Assembly (NCBI GenBank): GCA_027186245.1
Contig: CP114483.1
Coordinates: 18,868,220-18,932,219, forward strand
Source of the DNA: Coriaria nepalensis
Lineage: Eukaryota > Streptophyta > Magnoliopsida > Cucurbitales > Coriariaceae
DNA: 64,000 bases
Direction: 5' to 3'
A model generated the notes under the pieces. It saw only the letters and a program-made list of their open reading frames with translations. It did no database searches and had not been told where the DNA came from. The position numbers and the translations under genes are program-made. Shown here piece after piece: positions 35,701 to 50,100 of this stretch (the stretch's first letter is position 1; every line of letters begins with the position of its first letter).

Positions 35701-38700
35701 ACTTGCAGTTGATCTATTGAAGTCAACAATGCATTTGTTTAGCCTTAAAGTCATGTCAATGAGACTCTTCTAGTCGTTAAATCATTCTAAATTAAGTCGA
35801 ACGAATTCTATTTTTTCCCTTCGAACATGATTTTATTACATAACTTGCAATTAATCTATTGAAGACAACAATGCATTATTTTACCATTAAAAAGCATGTC
35901 ACTCAGTCTTTTCAATTATTAAACTGTTTGAAGGCACTTCGGACCGTATGTCTTTTTGCATTTAAAACGCGACTTTCATGCATAACTTGCAATTGATCTA
36001 TTGAAGGCAACTATGCATTTTTTTAGCGTTAAAGTCATATTTTTGCGTCTCTTTTAGTCACAAAATCATTCTTAATCACTTCGAACGAAATTCGGCATTT
36101 GAACATGAATTTCGTGCATAACTTGCAGTTGATCTATTGAAGTCAACAATGCATTTGTTTAGCCTTAAAGTCATGTCAATGAGACTCTTCTAGTCGTTAA
36201 ATCATTCTAAATTAAGTCGAACGAATTCTATTTTTTCTCTTCAAACATGAGTTTATTTCATAACATGCAATTAATCTATTGAAGACAACAATGCATTATT
36301 TTACCTTTAAAAAGCATGTCACTCAGTCTTTTTAATCATTAAATTGTTTGAAAGCACTTCGAACCCTATCTCTTTTTGCATTTAAAACACGACTTTCATG
36401 CATAACTTGCAATTGATCTATTGAAGGCAACTATGCATTTTTTTAGCCTTAAAGTCATATTTTTGCGTCGCTTTTAGTCAGAAAATCATTCTTAATCACT
36501 TCGAACGAAATTCGGCATTTGAACATGAATTTCGTGCATAACTTGCAGTTGATCTATTGAAGTCAACAATGCATTTGTTTAGCCTTAAAGTCATGTGAAT
36601 GAGACTCTTCTAGTCGTTAAATCATTCTAAATTAAGTCGAACGAATTCTATTTTTTCCCTTCAAACATGATTTTATTTCATAACATGCAATTAATCTATT
36701 GAAGACAACAATGCATTATTTTACCTTTAAAAAGCATGTCACTCAGTCTTTTTAATCATTAAATTGTTTGAAAGCACTTCGAACCATATCTCTTTTTGCA
36801 TTTAAAACGCGACTTTCATGCATAACTTGCAATTGATCTATTGAAGGCAACTATGCATTTTTTTAGCCTTAAAGTCATATTTTTGCGTCTCTTTTAGTCA
36901 CAAAATCATTCTAAATCACTTCGAACGAAATTCGGCATTTGGACATGACTTTCGTGCATAACTTGCAGTCGATCTATTGAAGGCAACAATGCATTTTTTT
37001 AGCCTCTAAGTCATGTAACTGAGTCTCTTCGAGTCATTAAATCATTCTAAATTAAGTCGAACGAATTCTATTTGGGCTCTTCAAACATTATTTTCTTACA
37101 TAACTTGCAATTAATCTATTGAAGACAACAATGCATTATTTTACCATTAAAAAGCATATCACTCAGTCTTTTTAATCATTAAATTGTTTGTAGGCACTTC
37201 GAACCAAATCTCTTTTTGCATTTAAAATGCGAGTTTCAGGCATAACTTGCAATTGATCTATTGAAGGCAACTATGCATTTTTTTAGCCTTAAAGTCATAT
37301 TTTTGCGTCTCTTTTAGTCATAAAATCATTCTAAATCACTCCGAACGAAATTCGGCATTTGAACATGAATTTCGTGCATAACTTGCAGTTGATCTATTGA
37401 AGTCAACAATGCATTTGTTTAGCCTTAAAGTCATGTCAATGAGTCTCTTCTAGTCGTTAAATCATTCTAAATTAAGTCGAACGAATTCTATTTTTTCCCT
37501 TCAAACATGATTTTATTTCATAACATGCAATTAATCTATTGAAGACAACAATGCATTATTTTACCTTTAAAAAGCATGTCACTCAGTCTTTTTAATCATT
37601 AAATTGTTTGAAAGCACTTCGAACCATATCTCTTTTTGCATTTAAAACGCGACTTTCATGCATAACTTGCAATTGATCTATTGAAGGCAACTATGCATTT
37701 TTTTAGCCTTAAGGTCATATTTTTGCGTCTCTTTTAGTCAGAAAATCATTCTTAATCACTTCGAACGAAATTCGGCATTTGAACATGAATTTCATGCATA
37801 ACTTGCAGTTGATCTATTGAAGTCAACAATGCATTTGTTTAGCCTTAAAGTCATGTCAATGAGACTCTTCTAGTCGTTAAATCATTCTAAATTAAGTCGA
37901 ACGAATTCTATTTTTTCTCTTCAAACATGAGTTTATTTCATAACATGCAATTAATCTATTGAAGACAACAATGCATTATTTTACCTTTAAAAAGCATGTC
38001 ACTCAGTCTTTTTAATCATTAAATTGTTTGAAAGCACTTCGAACCCTATCTCTTTTTGCATTTAAAACACGACTTTCATGCATAACTTGCAATTGATCTA
38101 TTGAAGGCAACTATGCATTTTTTTAGCCTTAAAGTCATATTTTTGCGTCGCTTTTAGTCAGAAAATCATTCTTAATCACTTCGAACGAAATTCGGCATTT
38201 GAACATGAATTTCGTGCATAACTTGCAGTTGATCTATTGAAGTCAACAATGCATTTGTTTAGCCTTAAAGTCATGTCAATGAGACTCTTCTAGTCGTTAA
38301 ATCATTCTAAATTAAGTCGAACGAATTCTATTTTTTCCCTTCAAACATGATTTTATTTCATAACATGCAATTAATCTATTGAAGACAACAATGCATTATT
38401 TTACCTTTAAAATGCATGTCACTCAGTCTTTTTAATCATTAAATTGTTTGAAAGCACTTCGAACCATATCTCTTTTTGCATTTAAAACGCGACTTTCATG
38501 CATAACTTGCAATTGATCTATTGAAGGCAACTATGCATTTTTTTAGCCTTAAAGTCATATTTTTGCGTCTCTTTTAGTCACAAAATCATTCTAAATCACT
38601 TCGAACGAAATTCGGCATTTGGACATGACTTTCGTGCATAACTTGCAGTCGATCTATTGAAGGCAACAATGCATTTTTTTAGCCTCTAAGTCATGTAACT

Positions 38701-41700
38701 GAGTCTCTTCGAGTCATTAAATCATTCTAAATTAAGTCGAACGAATTCTATTTGGGCTCTTCAAACATTATTTTCTTACATAACTTGCAATTAATCTATT
38801 GAAGACAACAATGCATTATTTTACCATTAAAAAGCATATCACTCAGTCTTTTTAATCATTAAATTGTTTGTAGGCACTTCGAACCAAATCTCTTTTTGCA
38901 TTTAAAATGCGAGTTTCAGGCATAACTTGCAATTGATCTATTGAAGGCAACTATGCATTTTTTTAGCCTTAAAGTCATATTTTTGCGTCTCTTTTAGTCA
39001 TAAAATCATTCTAAATCACTCCGAACGAAATTCGGCATTTGAACATGAATTTCGTGCATAACTTGCAGTTGATCTATTGAAGTCAACAATGCATTTGTTT
39101 AGCCTTAAAGTCATGTCAATGAGTCTCTTCTAGTCGTTAAATCATTCTAAATTAAGTCGAACGAATTCTATTTTTTCCCTTCAAACATGATTTTATTTCA
39201 TAACATGCAATTAATCTATTGAAGACAACAATGCATTATTTTACCTTTAAAAAGCATGTCACTCAGTCTTTTTAATCATTAAATTGTTTGAAAGCACTTC
39301 GAACCATATCTCTTTTTGCATTTAAAACGCGACTTTCATGCATAACTTGCAATTGATCTATTGAAGGCAACTATGCATTTTTTTAGCCTTAAGGTCATAT
39401 TTTTGCGTCTCTTTTAGTCAGAAAATCATTCTTAATCACTTCGAACGAAATTCGGCATTTGAACATGAATTTCATGCATAACTTGCAGTTGATCTATTGA
39501 AGTCAACAATGCATTTGTTTAGCCTTAAAGTCATGTCAATGAGACTCTTCTAGTCGTTAAATCATTCTAAATTAAGTCGAACGAATTCTATTTTTTCCCT
39601 TCGAACATGATTTTATTTCATAACATGCAATTAATCTATTGAAGACAACAATGCATTATTTTACCTTTAAAAAGCATGTCACTCAGTCTTTTTAATCATT
39701 AAATTGTTTGAAAGCACTTCGAACCCTATCTCTTTTTGCATTTAAAACACGACTTTCATGCATAACTTGCAATTGATCTATTGAAGGCAACTATGCATTT
39801 TTTTAGCCTTAAAGTCATATTTTTGCGTCGCTTTTAGTCAGAAAATCATTCTTAATCACTTCGAACGAAATTCGGCATTTGAACATGAATTTCGTGCATA
39901 ACTTGCAGTTGATCTATTGAAGTCAACAATGCATTTGTTTAGCCTTAAAGTCATGTCAATGAGACTCTTCTAGTCGTTAAATCATTCTAAATTAAGTCGA
40001 ACGAATTCTATTTTTTCCCTTCGAACATGATTTTATTACATAACTTGCAATTAATCTATTGAAGACAACAATGCATTATTTTACCATTAAAAAGCATGTC
40101 ACTCAGTCTTTTCAATTATTAAACTGTTTGAAGGCACTTCGGACCGTATGTCTTTTTGCATTTAAAACGCGACTTTCATGCATAACTTGCAATTGATCTA
40201 TTGAAGGCAACTATGCATTTTTTTAGCCTTAAGGTCATATTTTTGCGTCTCTTTTAGTCAGAAAATCATTCTTAATCACTTCGAACGAAATTCGGCATTT
40301 GAACATGAATTTCGTGCATAACTTGCAGTTGATCTATTGAAGTCAACAATGCATTTGTTTAGCCTTAAAGTCATGTCAATGAGACTCTTCTAGTCGTTAA
40401 ATCATTCTAAATTAAGTCGAACGAATTCTATTTTTTCTCTTCAAACATGAGTTTATTTCATAACATGCAATTAATCTATTGAAGACAACAATGCATTATT
40501 TTACCTTTAAAAAGCATGTCACTCAGTCTTTTTAATCATTAAATTGTTTGAAAGCACTTCGAACCCTATCTCTTTTTGCATTTAAAACACGACTTTCATG
40601 CATAACTTGCAATTGATCTATTGAAGGCAACTATGCATTTTTTTAGCCTTAAAGTCATATTTTTGCGTCGCTTTTAGTCAGAAAATCATTCTTAATCACT
40701 TCGAACGAAATTCGGCATTTGAACATGAATTTCGTGCATAACTTGCAGTTGATCTATTGAAGTCAACAATGCATTTGTTTAGCCTTAAAGTCATGTCAAT
40801 GAGACTCTTCTAGTCGTTAAATCATTCTAAATTAAGTCGAACGAATTCTATTTTTTCCCTTCAAACATGATTTTATTTCATAACATGCAATTAATCTATT
40901 GAAGACAACAATGCATTATTTTACCTTTAAAAAGCATGTCACTCAGTCTTTTTAATCATTAAATTGTTTGAAAGCACTTCGAACCATATCTCTTTTTGCA
41001 TTTAAAACGCGACTTTCATGCATAACTTGCAATTGATCTATTGAAGGCAACTATGCATTTTTTTAGCCTTAAAGTCATATTTTTGCGTCTCTTTTAGTCA
41101 CAAAATCATTCTAAATCACTTCGAACGAAATTCGGCATTTGGACATGACTTTCGTGCATAACTTGCAGTCGATCTATTGAAGGCAACAATGCATTTTTTT
41201 AGCCTCTAAGTCATGTAACTGAGTCTCTTCGAGTCATTAAATCATTCTAAATTAAGTCGAACGAATTCTATTTGCGCTCTTCAAACATTATTTTCTTACA
41301 TAACTTGCAATTAATCTATTGAAGACAACAATGCATTATTTTACCATTAAAAAGCATATCACTCAGTCTTTTTAATCATTAAATTGTTTGTAGGCACTTT
41401 GAACCAAATCTCTTTTTGCATTTAAAATGCGAGTTTCAGGCATAACTTGCAATTGATCTATTGAAGGCAACTATGCATTTTTTTAGCCTTAAAGTCATAT
41501 TTTTGCGTCTCTTTTAGTCATAAAATCATTCTAAATCACTCCGAACGAAATTCGGCATTTGAACATGAATTTCGTGCATAACTTGCAGTTGATCTATTGA
41601 AGTCAACAATGCATTTGTTTAGCCTTAAAGTCATGTCAATGAGTCTCTTCTAGTCGTTAAATCATTCTAAATTAAGTCGAACGAATTCTATTTTTTCCCT

Positions 41701-42002
41701 TCAAACATGATTGTATTTCATAACATGCATTTAATCTATTGAAGACAACAATACATTATTTTACCTTTAAAAAGCATGTCACTCAGTCTTTTTAATCATT
41801 AAATTGTTTGAAAGCACTTCGAACCATATCTCTTTTTGCATTTAAAACGCGACTTTCATGCATAACTTGCAATTGATCTATTGAAGGCAACTATGCATTT
41901 TTTTAGCCTTAAGGTCATATTTTTGCGTCTCTTTTAGTCAGAAAATCATTCTTAATCACTTCGAACGAAATTCGGCATTTGAACATGAATTTCATGCATA
42001 AC
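32763..42002 (+). repeat. 2520-bp (six-unit) higher-order repeat, four copies, one shortened
   Basis: The slots are: 1, GAACCCTATC with GCGTCGC; 2, B3 with TTTTCAATTATT; 3, TTTTTTCTCTTC with ATGAGTTTATTTC, GAACCCTATC and GCGTCGC; 4, CACAAAATC with GGACATGACTT; 5, A2/B2; 6, GTCTC A1 with AAGGTCAT and TTCATGCATA. Copies are 32763-35282, 35283-37802, 37803-39482 (1680 bp, lacking slots 1 and 2) and 39483-42002. Slot order is strict and rare variants recur in the expected slots. Confidence 0.92.
37803..39482 (+). repeat. Four-unit derivative of the 2520-bp repeat
   Basis: This copy has slots 3-4-5-6 only. Its A2 monomer carries TTTGGGCTCTTC (about 38751), a change otherwise seen only in the preceding copy (about 37071). 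It therefore arose by 1680-bp tandem duplication of 36123-37802 after that mutation. It also has the private change AAAATGCATGTC near 38410. Confidence 0.88.
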
Positions 42003-43682
42003 TTGCAGTTGATCTATTGAAGTCAACAATGCATTTGTTTAGCCTTAAAGTCATGTCAATGAGACTCTTCTAGTCGTTAAATCATTCTAAATTAAGTCGA
42101 ACGAATTCTATTTTTTCCCTTCAAACATGATTTTATTTCATAACATGCAATTAATCTATTGAAGACAACAATGCATTATTTTACCTTTAAAAAGCATGTC
42201 ACTCAGTCTTTTTAATCATTAAATTGTTTGAAAGCACTTCGAACCATATCTCTTTTTGCATTTAAAACGCGACATTCATGCATAACGTGCAATTGATCTA
42301 TTGAAGGCAACTATGCATTTTTTTAGCCTTAAAGTCATATTTTTGCGTCTCTTTTAGTCAGAAAATCATTCTTAATCACTTCGAACGAAATTCGGCATTT
42401 GACCATGAATTTCGTGCATAACTTGCAGTTGATCTATTGAAGTCAATAATGCATTTGTTTAGCCTTAAAGTCATGTCAATGAGACTCTTCTAGTCGTTAA
42501 ATCATTCTAAATTAAGTCGAACGAATTCTATTTTTTCCCTTCAAACATGATTTTATTTCATAACATGCAATTAATCTATTGAAGACAACAATGCATTATT
42601 TTACCTTTAAAAAGCATGTCACTCAGTCTTTTTAATCATTAAATTGTTTGAAAGCACTTCGAACCATATCTCTTTTTGCATTTAAAACGCGACTTTCATG
42701 CATAACTTGCAATTGATCTATTGAAGGCAACTATGCATTTTTTTAGCCTTAAAGTCATATTTTTGCGTCTCTTTTAGTCACAAAATCATTCTAAATCACT
42801 TCGAACGAAATTCGGCATTTGGACATGACTTTCGTGCATAACTTGCAGTCGATCTATTGAAGGCAACAATGCATTTTTTTAGCCTCTGAGTCATGTAACT
42901 GAGTCTCTTCGAGTCATTAAATCATTCTAAATTAAGTCGAACGAATTCTATTTGCGCTCTTCAAACATTATTTTCTTACATAACTTGCAATTAATCTATT
43001 GAAGACAACAATGCATTATTTTACCATTAAAAAGCATATCACTCAGTCCTTTTAATCATTAAATTGTTTGTAGGCACTTCGAACCAAATCTCTTTTTGCA
43101 TTTAAAATGCGAGTTTCAGGCATAACTTGCAATTGATCTATTGAAGGCAACTATGCATTTTTTTAGCCTTAAAGTCATATTTTTGCGTCTCTTTTAGTCA
43201 TAAAATCATTCTAAATCACTCCGAACGAAATTCGGCATTTGAACATGAATTTCGTGCATAACTTGCAGTTGATCTATTGAAGTCAACAATGCATTTGTTT
43301 AGCCTTAAAGTCATGTCAATGAGTCTCTTCTAGTCGTTAAATCATTCTAAATTAAGTCGAACGAATTCTATTTTTTCCCTTCAAACATGATTTTATTTCA
43401 TAACATGCAATTAATCTATTGAAGACAACAATGCATTATTTTACCTTTAAAAAGCATGTCACTCAGTCTTTTTAATCATTAAATTGTTTGAAAGCACTTC
43501 GAACCATATCTCTTTTTGCATTTAAAACGCGACTTTCATGCATAACTTGCAATTGATCTATTGAAGGCAACTATGCATTTTTTTAGCCTTAAGGTCATAT
43601 TTTTGCGTCTCTTTTAGTCAGAAAATCATTCTTAATCACTTCGAACGAAATTCGGCATTTGAACATGAATTTCATGCATAAC
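42003..43682 (+). repeat. Variant four-unit segment at the end of the 2520-bp repeat zone
   Basis: The last three units (42423, 42843, 43263) match slots 4, 5 and 6 of the 2520-bp repeat. The first (42003) has GACATTCATGCATAACGTGC and GACCATG and replaces slots 1 to 3. The GACATTCATG variant becomes the hallmark of the next zone, so this segment is the transition between the two. Confidence 0.78.
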
Positions 43683-46622
43683 TTGCAGTTGATCTATTGA
43701 AGTCAACAATGCATTTGTTTAGCCTTAAAGTCATGTCAATGAGACTCTTCTAGTCGTTAAATCATTCTAAATTAAGTCGAACGAATTCTATTTTTTCCCT
43801 TCGAACATGATTTTATTTCATAACATGCAATTAATCTATTGAAGACAACAATGCATTATTTTACCTTTAAAAAGCATGTCACTCAGTCTTTTTAATCATT
43901 AAATTGTTTGAAAGCACTTCGAACCATATCTCTTTTTGCATTTAAAACGCGACATTCATGCATAACTTGCAATTGATCTGTTGAAGGCAACTATGCATTT
44001 TTTTAGCCTCAAAGTCATATTTTTGCGTCTCTTTTACTCAGAAAAGCATTCTTAATCACTTCGAACGAAATTCGGCATTTGGACATGACTTTCGTGCATA
44101 ACTTGCAGTCGATCTATTGAAGGCAACAATGCATTTTTTTAGCCTTTATGTCATGTAACTGAGTCTCTTCGAGTCATTAAATCATTCTAAATTAAGTCGA
44201 ACGAATTCTATTTGCGCTCTTCAAACATTATTTTCTTACATAACTTGCAATTAATCTATTGAAGACAACAATGCATTATTTTACCATTAAAAAGCATATC
44301 ACTCAGTCTTTCTAATCATTAAATTGTTGGAAGGCACTTTGAACCAAATCTCTTTTTGCATTTAAAACGCGACTTTCAGGCATAACTTGCAATTGATCTA
44401 TTGAAGGCAACTATGCATTTTTTTAGCCTTAAAGTCATATTTTTGCGTCTCTTTTAGTCAGAAAATCATTCTAAATCACTCCGAACGAAATTCGGCATTT
44501 GAACATGAATTTCGTGCATAACTTGCAGTTGATCTATTGAAGTCAACAATGCATTTGTTTAGCCTTAAAGTCATGTCAATGAGACTCTTCTAGTCGTTAA
44601 ATCATTCTAAATTAAGTCGAACGAATTCTATTTTTTCCCTTCAAACATGATTTTATTTCATAACATGCAATTAATCTATTGAAGACAACAATGCATTATT
44701 TTACCTTTAAAAAGCATGTCACTCAGTCTTTTTAATCATTAAATTGTTTGAAAGCACTTCGAACCATATCTCTTTTTGCATTTAAAACGCGACTTTCATG
44801 CATAACTTGCAATTGATCTATTGAAGGCAACTATGCATTTTTTTAGCCTTAAAGTCATATTTTTGCGTCTCTTTTAGTCACAAAATCATTCTAAATCACT
44901 TCGAACGAAATTCGGCATTTGGACATGAATTTCATGCATAACTTGCAGTTGATCTATTGAAGTCAACAATGCATTTGTTTAGCCTTAAAGTCATGTCAAT
45001 GAGACTCTTCTAGTCGTTAAATCATTCTAAATTAAGTCGAACGAATTCTATTTTTTCCCTTCGAACATGATTTTATTTCATAACATGCAATTAATCTATT
45101 GAAGACAACAATGCATTATTTTACCTTTAAAAAGCATGTCACTCAGTCTTTTTAATCATTAAATTGTTTGAAAGCACTTCGAACCATATCTCTTTTTGCA
45201 TTTAAAACGCGACATTCATGCATAACTTGCAATTGATCTGTTGAAGGCAACTATGCATTTTTTTAGCCTCAATGTCATATTTTTGCGTCTCTTTTACTCC
45301 GAAAAGCATTCTTAATCACTTCGAACGAAATTCGGCATTTGGACATGACTTTCGTGCATAACTTGCAGTCGATCTATTGAAGGCAACAATGCATTTTTTT
45401 AGCCTTTATGTCATGTAACTGAGTCTCTTCCAGTCATTAAATCATTCTAAATTAAGTCGAACGAATTCTATTTGCGCTCTTCAAACATTATTTTCTTACA
45501 TAACTTGCAATTAATCTATTGAAGACAACAATGCATTATTTTACCATTAAAAAGCATATCACTCAGTCTTTTTAATCATTAAATTGTTTGAAGGCACTTC
45601 GAACCAAATCTCTTTTTGCATTTAAAATGCGACTTTCAGGCATAACTTGCAATTGATCTATTGAAGGCAACAATGCATTTTTTTAGCCTTAAGGTCATAT
45701 TTTTGCGTCTCTTTTAGTTAGAAAATCATTCTTAATCACTTCGAACGAAATTCGGCATTTGAACATGAATTTCGTGCATAACTTGCAGTTGATCTATTGA
45801 AGTCAACAATGCATTTGTTTAGCCTTAAAGTCATGTCAATGAGTCTCTTCTAGTCGTTAAATCATTCTAAATTAAGTCGAACGAATTCTATTTTTTCCCT
45901 TCGAACATGATTTTATTTCATAACATGCAATTAATCTATTGAAGACAACAATGCATTATTTTACCTTTAAAAAGCATGTCACTCAGTCTTTTTAATCATT
46001 AAATTGTTTGAAAGCACTTCGAACCATATCTCTTTTTGCATTTAAAACGCGACATTCATGCATAACTTGCAATTGATCTGTTGAAGGCAACTATGCATTT
46101 TTTTAGCCTCAAAGTCATATTTTTGCGTCTCTTTTACTCAGAAAAGCATTCTTAATCACTTCGAACGAAATTCGGCATTTGGACATGACTTTCGTGCATA
46201 ACTTGCAGTCGATCTATTGAAGGCAACAATGCATTTTTTTAGCCTTTATGTCATGTAACTGAGTCTCTTCCAGTCATTAAATCATTCTAAATTAAGTCGA
46301 ACGAATTCTATTTGCGCTCTTCAAACATTATTTTCTTACATAACTTGCAATTAATCTATTGAAGACAACAATGCATTATTTTACCATTAAAAAGCATATC
46401 ACTCAGTCTTTTTAATCATTAAATTGTTTGAAGGCACTTCGAACCAAATCTCTTTTTGCATTTAAAATGCGACTTTCAGGCATAACTTGCAATTGATCTA
46501 TTGAAGGCAACAATGCATTTTTTTAGCCTTAAGGTCATATTTTTGCGTCTCTTTTAGTTAGAAAATCATTCTTAATCACTTCGAACGAAATTCGGCATTT
46601 GAACATGAATTTCGTGCATAAC
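43683..46622 (+). repeat. Dimer zone with 840-bp period
   Basis: Units with GACATTCATG, GATCTGTTGAAGG, AGCCTCAA and CTTTTACTC alternate with A2 units reading CCTTTATGTC. 44943-45782 and 45783-46622 are adjacent 840-bp copies. They differ at GAGACTC/GAGTCTC, CAATGTCAT/CAAAGTCAT and TACTCC/TACTCA. The A2 copies at 45363 and 46203 share TCTTCCAGTCATT. The B2 at 44245 has private changes TTTCTAATC and GTTGGAAGG. Confidence 0.84.
44900..44960 (+). other. C-monomer hybrid junction
   Basis: The C monomer starts as the pre-A2 form (CACAAAATC, TTTGGACATGA). It then ends as the slot-6 form (ATTTCATGCATAAC) and is followed by A1. The normal link between GGACATGACTT and A2 is broken here, so an exchange occurred within the last 30 bp of this monomer. 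Confidence 0.75.
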
Positions 46623-47180
46623 TTGCAGTTGATCTATTGAAGTCAACAATGCATTTGTTTAGCCTTAAAGTCATGTCAATGAGACTCTTCTAGTCGTTAA
46701 ATCATTCTAAATTAAGTCGAACGAATTCTATTTTTTCCCTTCGAACATGATTTTATTACATAACTTGCAATTAATCTATTGAAGACAACAAAGCATTATT
46801 TTACCATTAAAAAGCATGTCACTCAGTCTTTTCAATTATTAAACTGTTTGAAGGCACTTCGGACCGTATGTCTTTTTGCATTTAAAACGCGACTTTCATG
46901 CATAACTTGCAATTGATCTATTGAAGGCAACTATGCATTTTTTTAGCGTTAAAGTCATATTTTTGCGTCTCTTTTAGTCAGAAAATCATTCTTAATCACT
47001 TCGAACGAAATTCGGCATTTGAACATGAATTTCGTGCATAACTTGCAGTTGATCTATTGAAGTCAACAATGCATTTGTTTAGCCTTAAAGTCATGTCAAT
47101 GAGACTCTTCTAGTCGTTAAATCATTCTAAATTAAGTCGAACGAATTCTATTTTTTCTCTTCAAACATGAGTTTATTTCA
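46623..47180 (+). repeat. Copy of the 35703-36260 segment, 10920 bp away
   Basis: The A1-B3 (CAATTATT) unit ends in TTTTAGCGTTAAAG. It is followed by an A monomer with TTTTTTCTCTTC and ATGAGTTTATTTC, and repeats slots 2 and 3 from 35703 onward at an offset of 26 units. AGCGTT occurs only near 36026 and 46946. After about 47180 the sequence becomes a B1 with TTTAAAGAGCATG. Confidence 0.78.
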
Positions 47181-50100
47181 TAACATGCAATTAATCTATT
47201 GAAGACAACAATGCATTATTTTACCTTTAAAGAGCATGTCACTCAGTCTTTTTAATCATTAAATTGTTTGAAAGCACTTCGAACCATATCTCTTTTTGCA
47301 TTTAAAACGCGACTTTCATGCATAACTTGCAATTGATCTGTTGAAGGCAACTATGCATTTTTTTAGCCTTAAGGTCATATTTTTGCGTCTCTTTTAGTCA
47401 GAAAATCATTCTTAATCACTGCGAATGAAATTCGGCATTTGACCATGAATTTCGTGCATAACTTGCAGTTGATCTATTGAAGTCAACAATGCATTTGTTT
47501 AGCCTTAAAGTCATGTCAATGAGACTCTTCTAGTAGTTAAATCATTCTAAATTAAGTCGAACGAATTCTATTTTTTCCCTTCAAACATGATTTTATTTCA
47601 TAACATGCAATTAATCTATTGAAGACAACAATGCATTATTTTACCTTTAAAAAGCATGTCACTCAGTCTTTTTAATCATTAAATTGTTTGAAAGCACTTC
47701 GAACCATATCTCTTTTTGCATTTAAAACGCGACTTTCATGCATAACTTGCAATTGATCTATTGAAGGCAACTATGCATTTTTTTAGCCTTAAAGTCATAT
47801 TTTTGCGTCTCTTTTAGTCACAAAATCATTCTAAATCACTTCGAACGAAATTCGGCATTTGGACATGACTTTCGTGCATAACTTGCAGTCGATCTATTGA
47901 AGGCAACAATGCATTTTTTTAGCCTCTAAGTCATGTAACTGAGTCTCTTCGAGTCATTAAATCATTCTAAATTAAGTCGAACGAATTCTATTTGCGCTCT
48001 TCAAACATTATTTTCTTACATAACTTGCAATTAATCTATTGAAGACAACAATGCATTATTTTACCATTAAAAAGCATATCACTCAGTCTTTTTAATCATT
48101 AAATTGTTTGTAGGCACTTCGAACCAAATCTCTTTTTGCATTTAAAATGCGAGTTTCAGGCATAACTTGCAATTGATTTATTGAAGGCAACTATGCATTT
48201 TTTTAGCCTTAAAGTCATATTTTTGCGTCTCTTTTAGTCATAAAATCATTCTAAATCACTCCGAACGAAATTTGGCATTTGAACATGAATTTCGTGCATA
48301 ACTTGCAGTTGATCTATTGAAGTCAACAATGCATTTGTTTAGCCTTAAAGTCATGTCAATGAGTCTCTTCTAGTCGTTAAATCATTCTAAATTAAGTCGA
48401 ACGAATTCTATTTTTTCCCTTCAGACATGATTTTATTTCATAACATGCAATTAATCTATTGAAGACAACAATGCATTATTTTACCTTTAAAAAGCATGTC
48501 ACTCAGTCTTTTTAATCATTAAATTGTTTGAAAGCACTTCGAACCATATCTCTTTTTGCATTTAAAACGCGACATTCATGAATAACTTGCAATTGATCTA
48601 TTGAAGGCAACTATGCATTTTTTTAGCCTCAAAGTCATATTTTTGCGTCTCTTTTAGTCAGAAAAGCATTCTAAATCACTTCGAACGAAATTCGGCATTT
48701 GGACATGACTTTCGTGCATAACTTGCAGTCGATCTATTGAAGGCAACAATGCATTTTTTTAGCCTTTAAGTCATGTAACTGAGTCTCTTCGAGTCATTAA
48801 ATCATTCTAAATTAAGTCGAACAAATTCTATTTGCGCTCTTCAAACATTATTTTCTTACATCACTTGCAATTAATCTATTGAAGACAACAATGCATTATT
48901 TTACCTTTAAAAAGCATGTCACTCAGTCTTTTTAATCATTAAATTGTTTGAAAGCACTTCGAACCATATCTCTTTTTGCATTTAAAACGCGACTTTCATG
49001 CATAACTTGCAATTGATATATTGAAGGCAACTATGCATTTTTTTAGCCTTAAAGTCATATTTTTGCGTCTCTTTTAGTCAGAAAATCATTCTTAATCAAT
49101 TCGAACGAAATTCGGCATTTGAACATGAATTTCGTGCATAACTTGCAGTTGATCTATTGAAGTCAACAATGCATTTGTTTAGCCTTAAAGTCATGTCAAT
49201 GAGACTCTTCAAGTCGTTAAATCATTCTAAATTAAGTCGAACGAATTCTATTTTTTCCCTTCAAACATGATTTTATTACATAACTTGCAATTAATCTATT
49301 GAAGACAACAATGCATTATTTTACCTATAAAAAGCATGTCACTCAGTCTTTTTAATCATTAAATTGTTTGAAAGCACTTCGAACCATATCTCTTTTTGCA
49401 TTTAAAACGCGACTTTCATGCATAACTTGCAATTGATCTATTGAAGGCAACTGTGCATTTTTTTAGCCTTAAGGTCATATTTTTGCGTTTCTTTTAGTCA
49501 GAAAATCATTCTTAATCACTTCGAACGAAATTCGGCATTTGACCATGAATTTCGTGCATAACTTGCAGTTGATCTATTGAAGTCAACAATGCATTTGTTT
49601 AGCCTTAAAGTCATGTCAATGAGACTCTTCTAGTCGTTAAATCGTTCTAAATTAAGTCGAACGAATTCTATTTTTTCCCTTCGAACATGATTTTATTACA
49701 TAACATGCAATTAATCTATTGAAGACAACAATGCATTATTTTACCTTTAAAAAGCATGTCACTCAGTCTTTTTAATCATTAAATTGTTTGAAAGCACTTC
49801 GAACCAAATCTCTTTTTGCATTTAAAACGCGACTTTCATGCATAACTTGCAATTGATCTATTGAAGGCAACTATGCATTTTTTTAGCCTTAAGGTCATAT
49901 TTTTGCGTCTCTTTTAGTCAGAAAATCATTCTTAATCACTTCGAACGAAATTCGGCATTTGAACATGAATTTCGTGCATAACTTGCAGTTGATCTATTGA
50001 AGTCAACAATGCATTTGTTTAGCCTTAAAGTCATGTCAATGAGTCTCTTCTAGTCATTAAATCATTCTAAATTAAGTCGAACGAATTCTATTTTTTCCCT

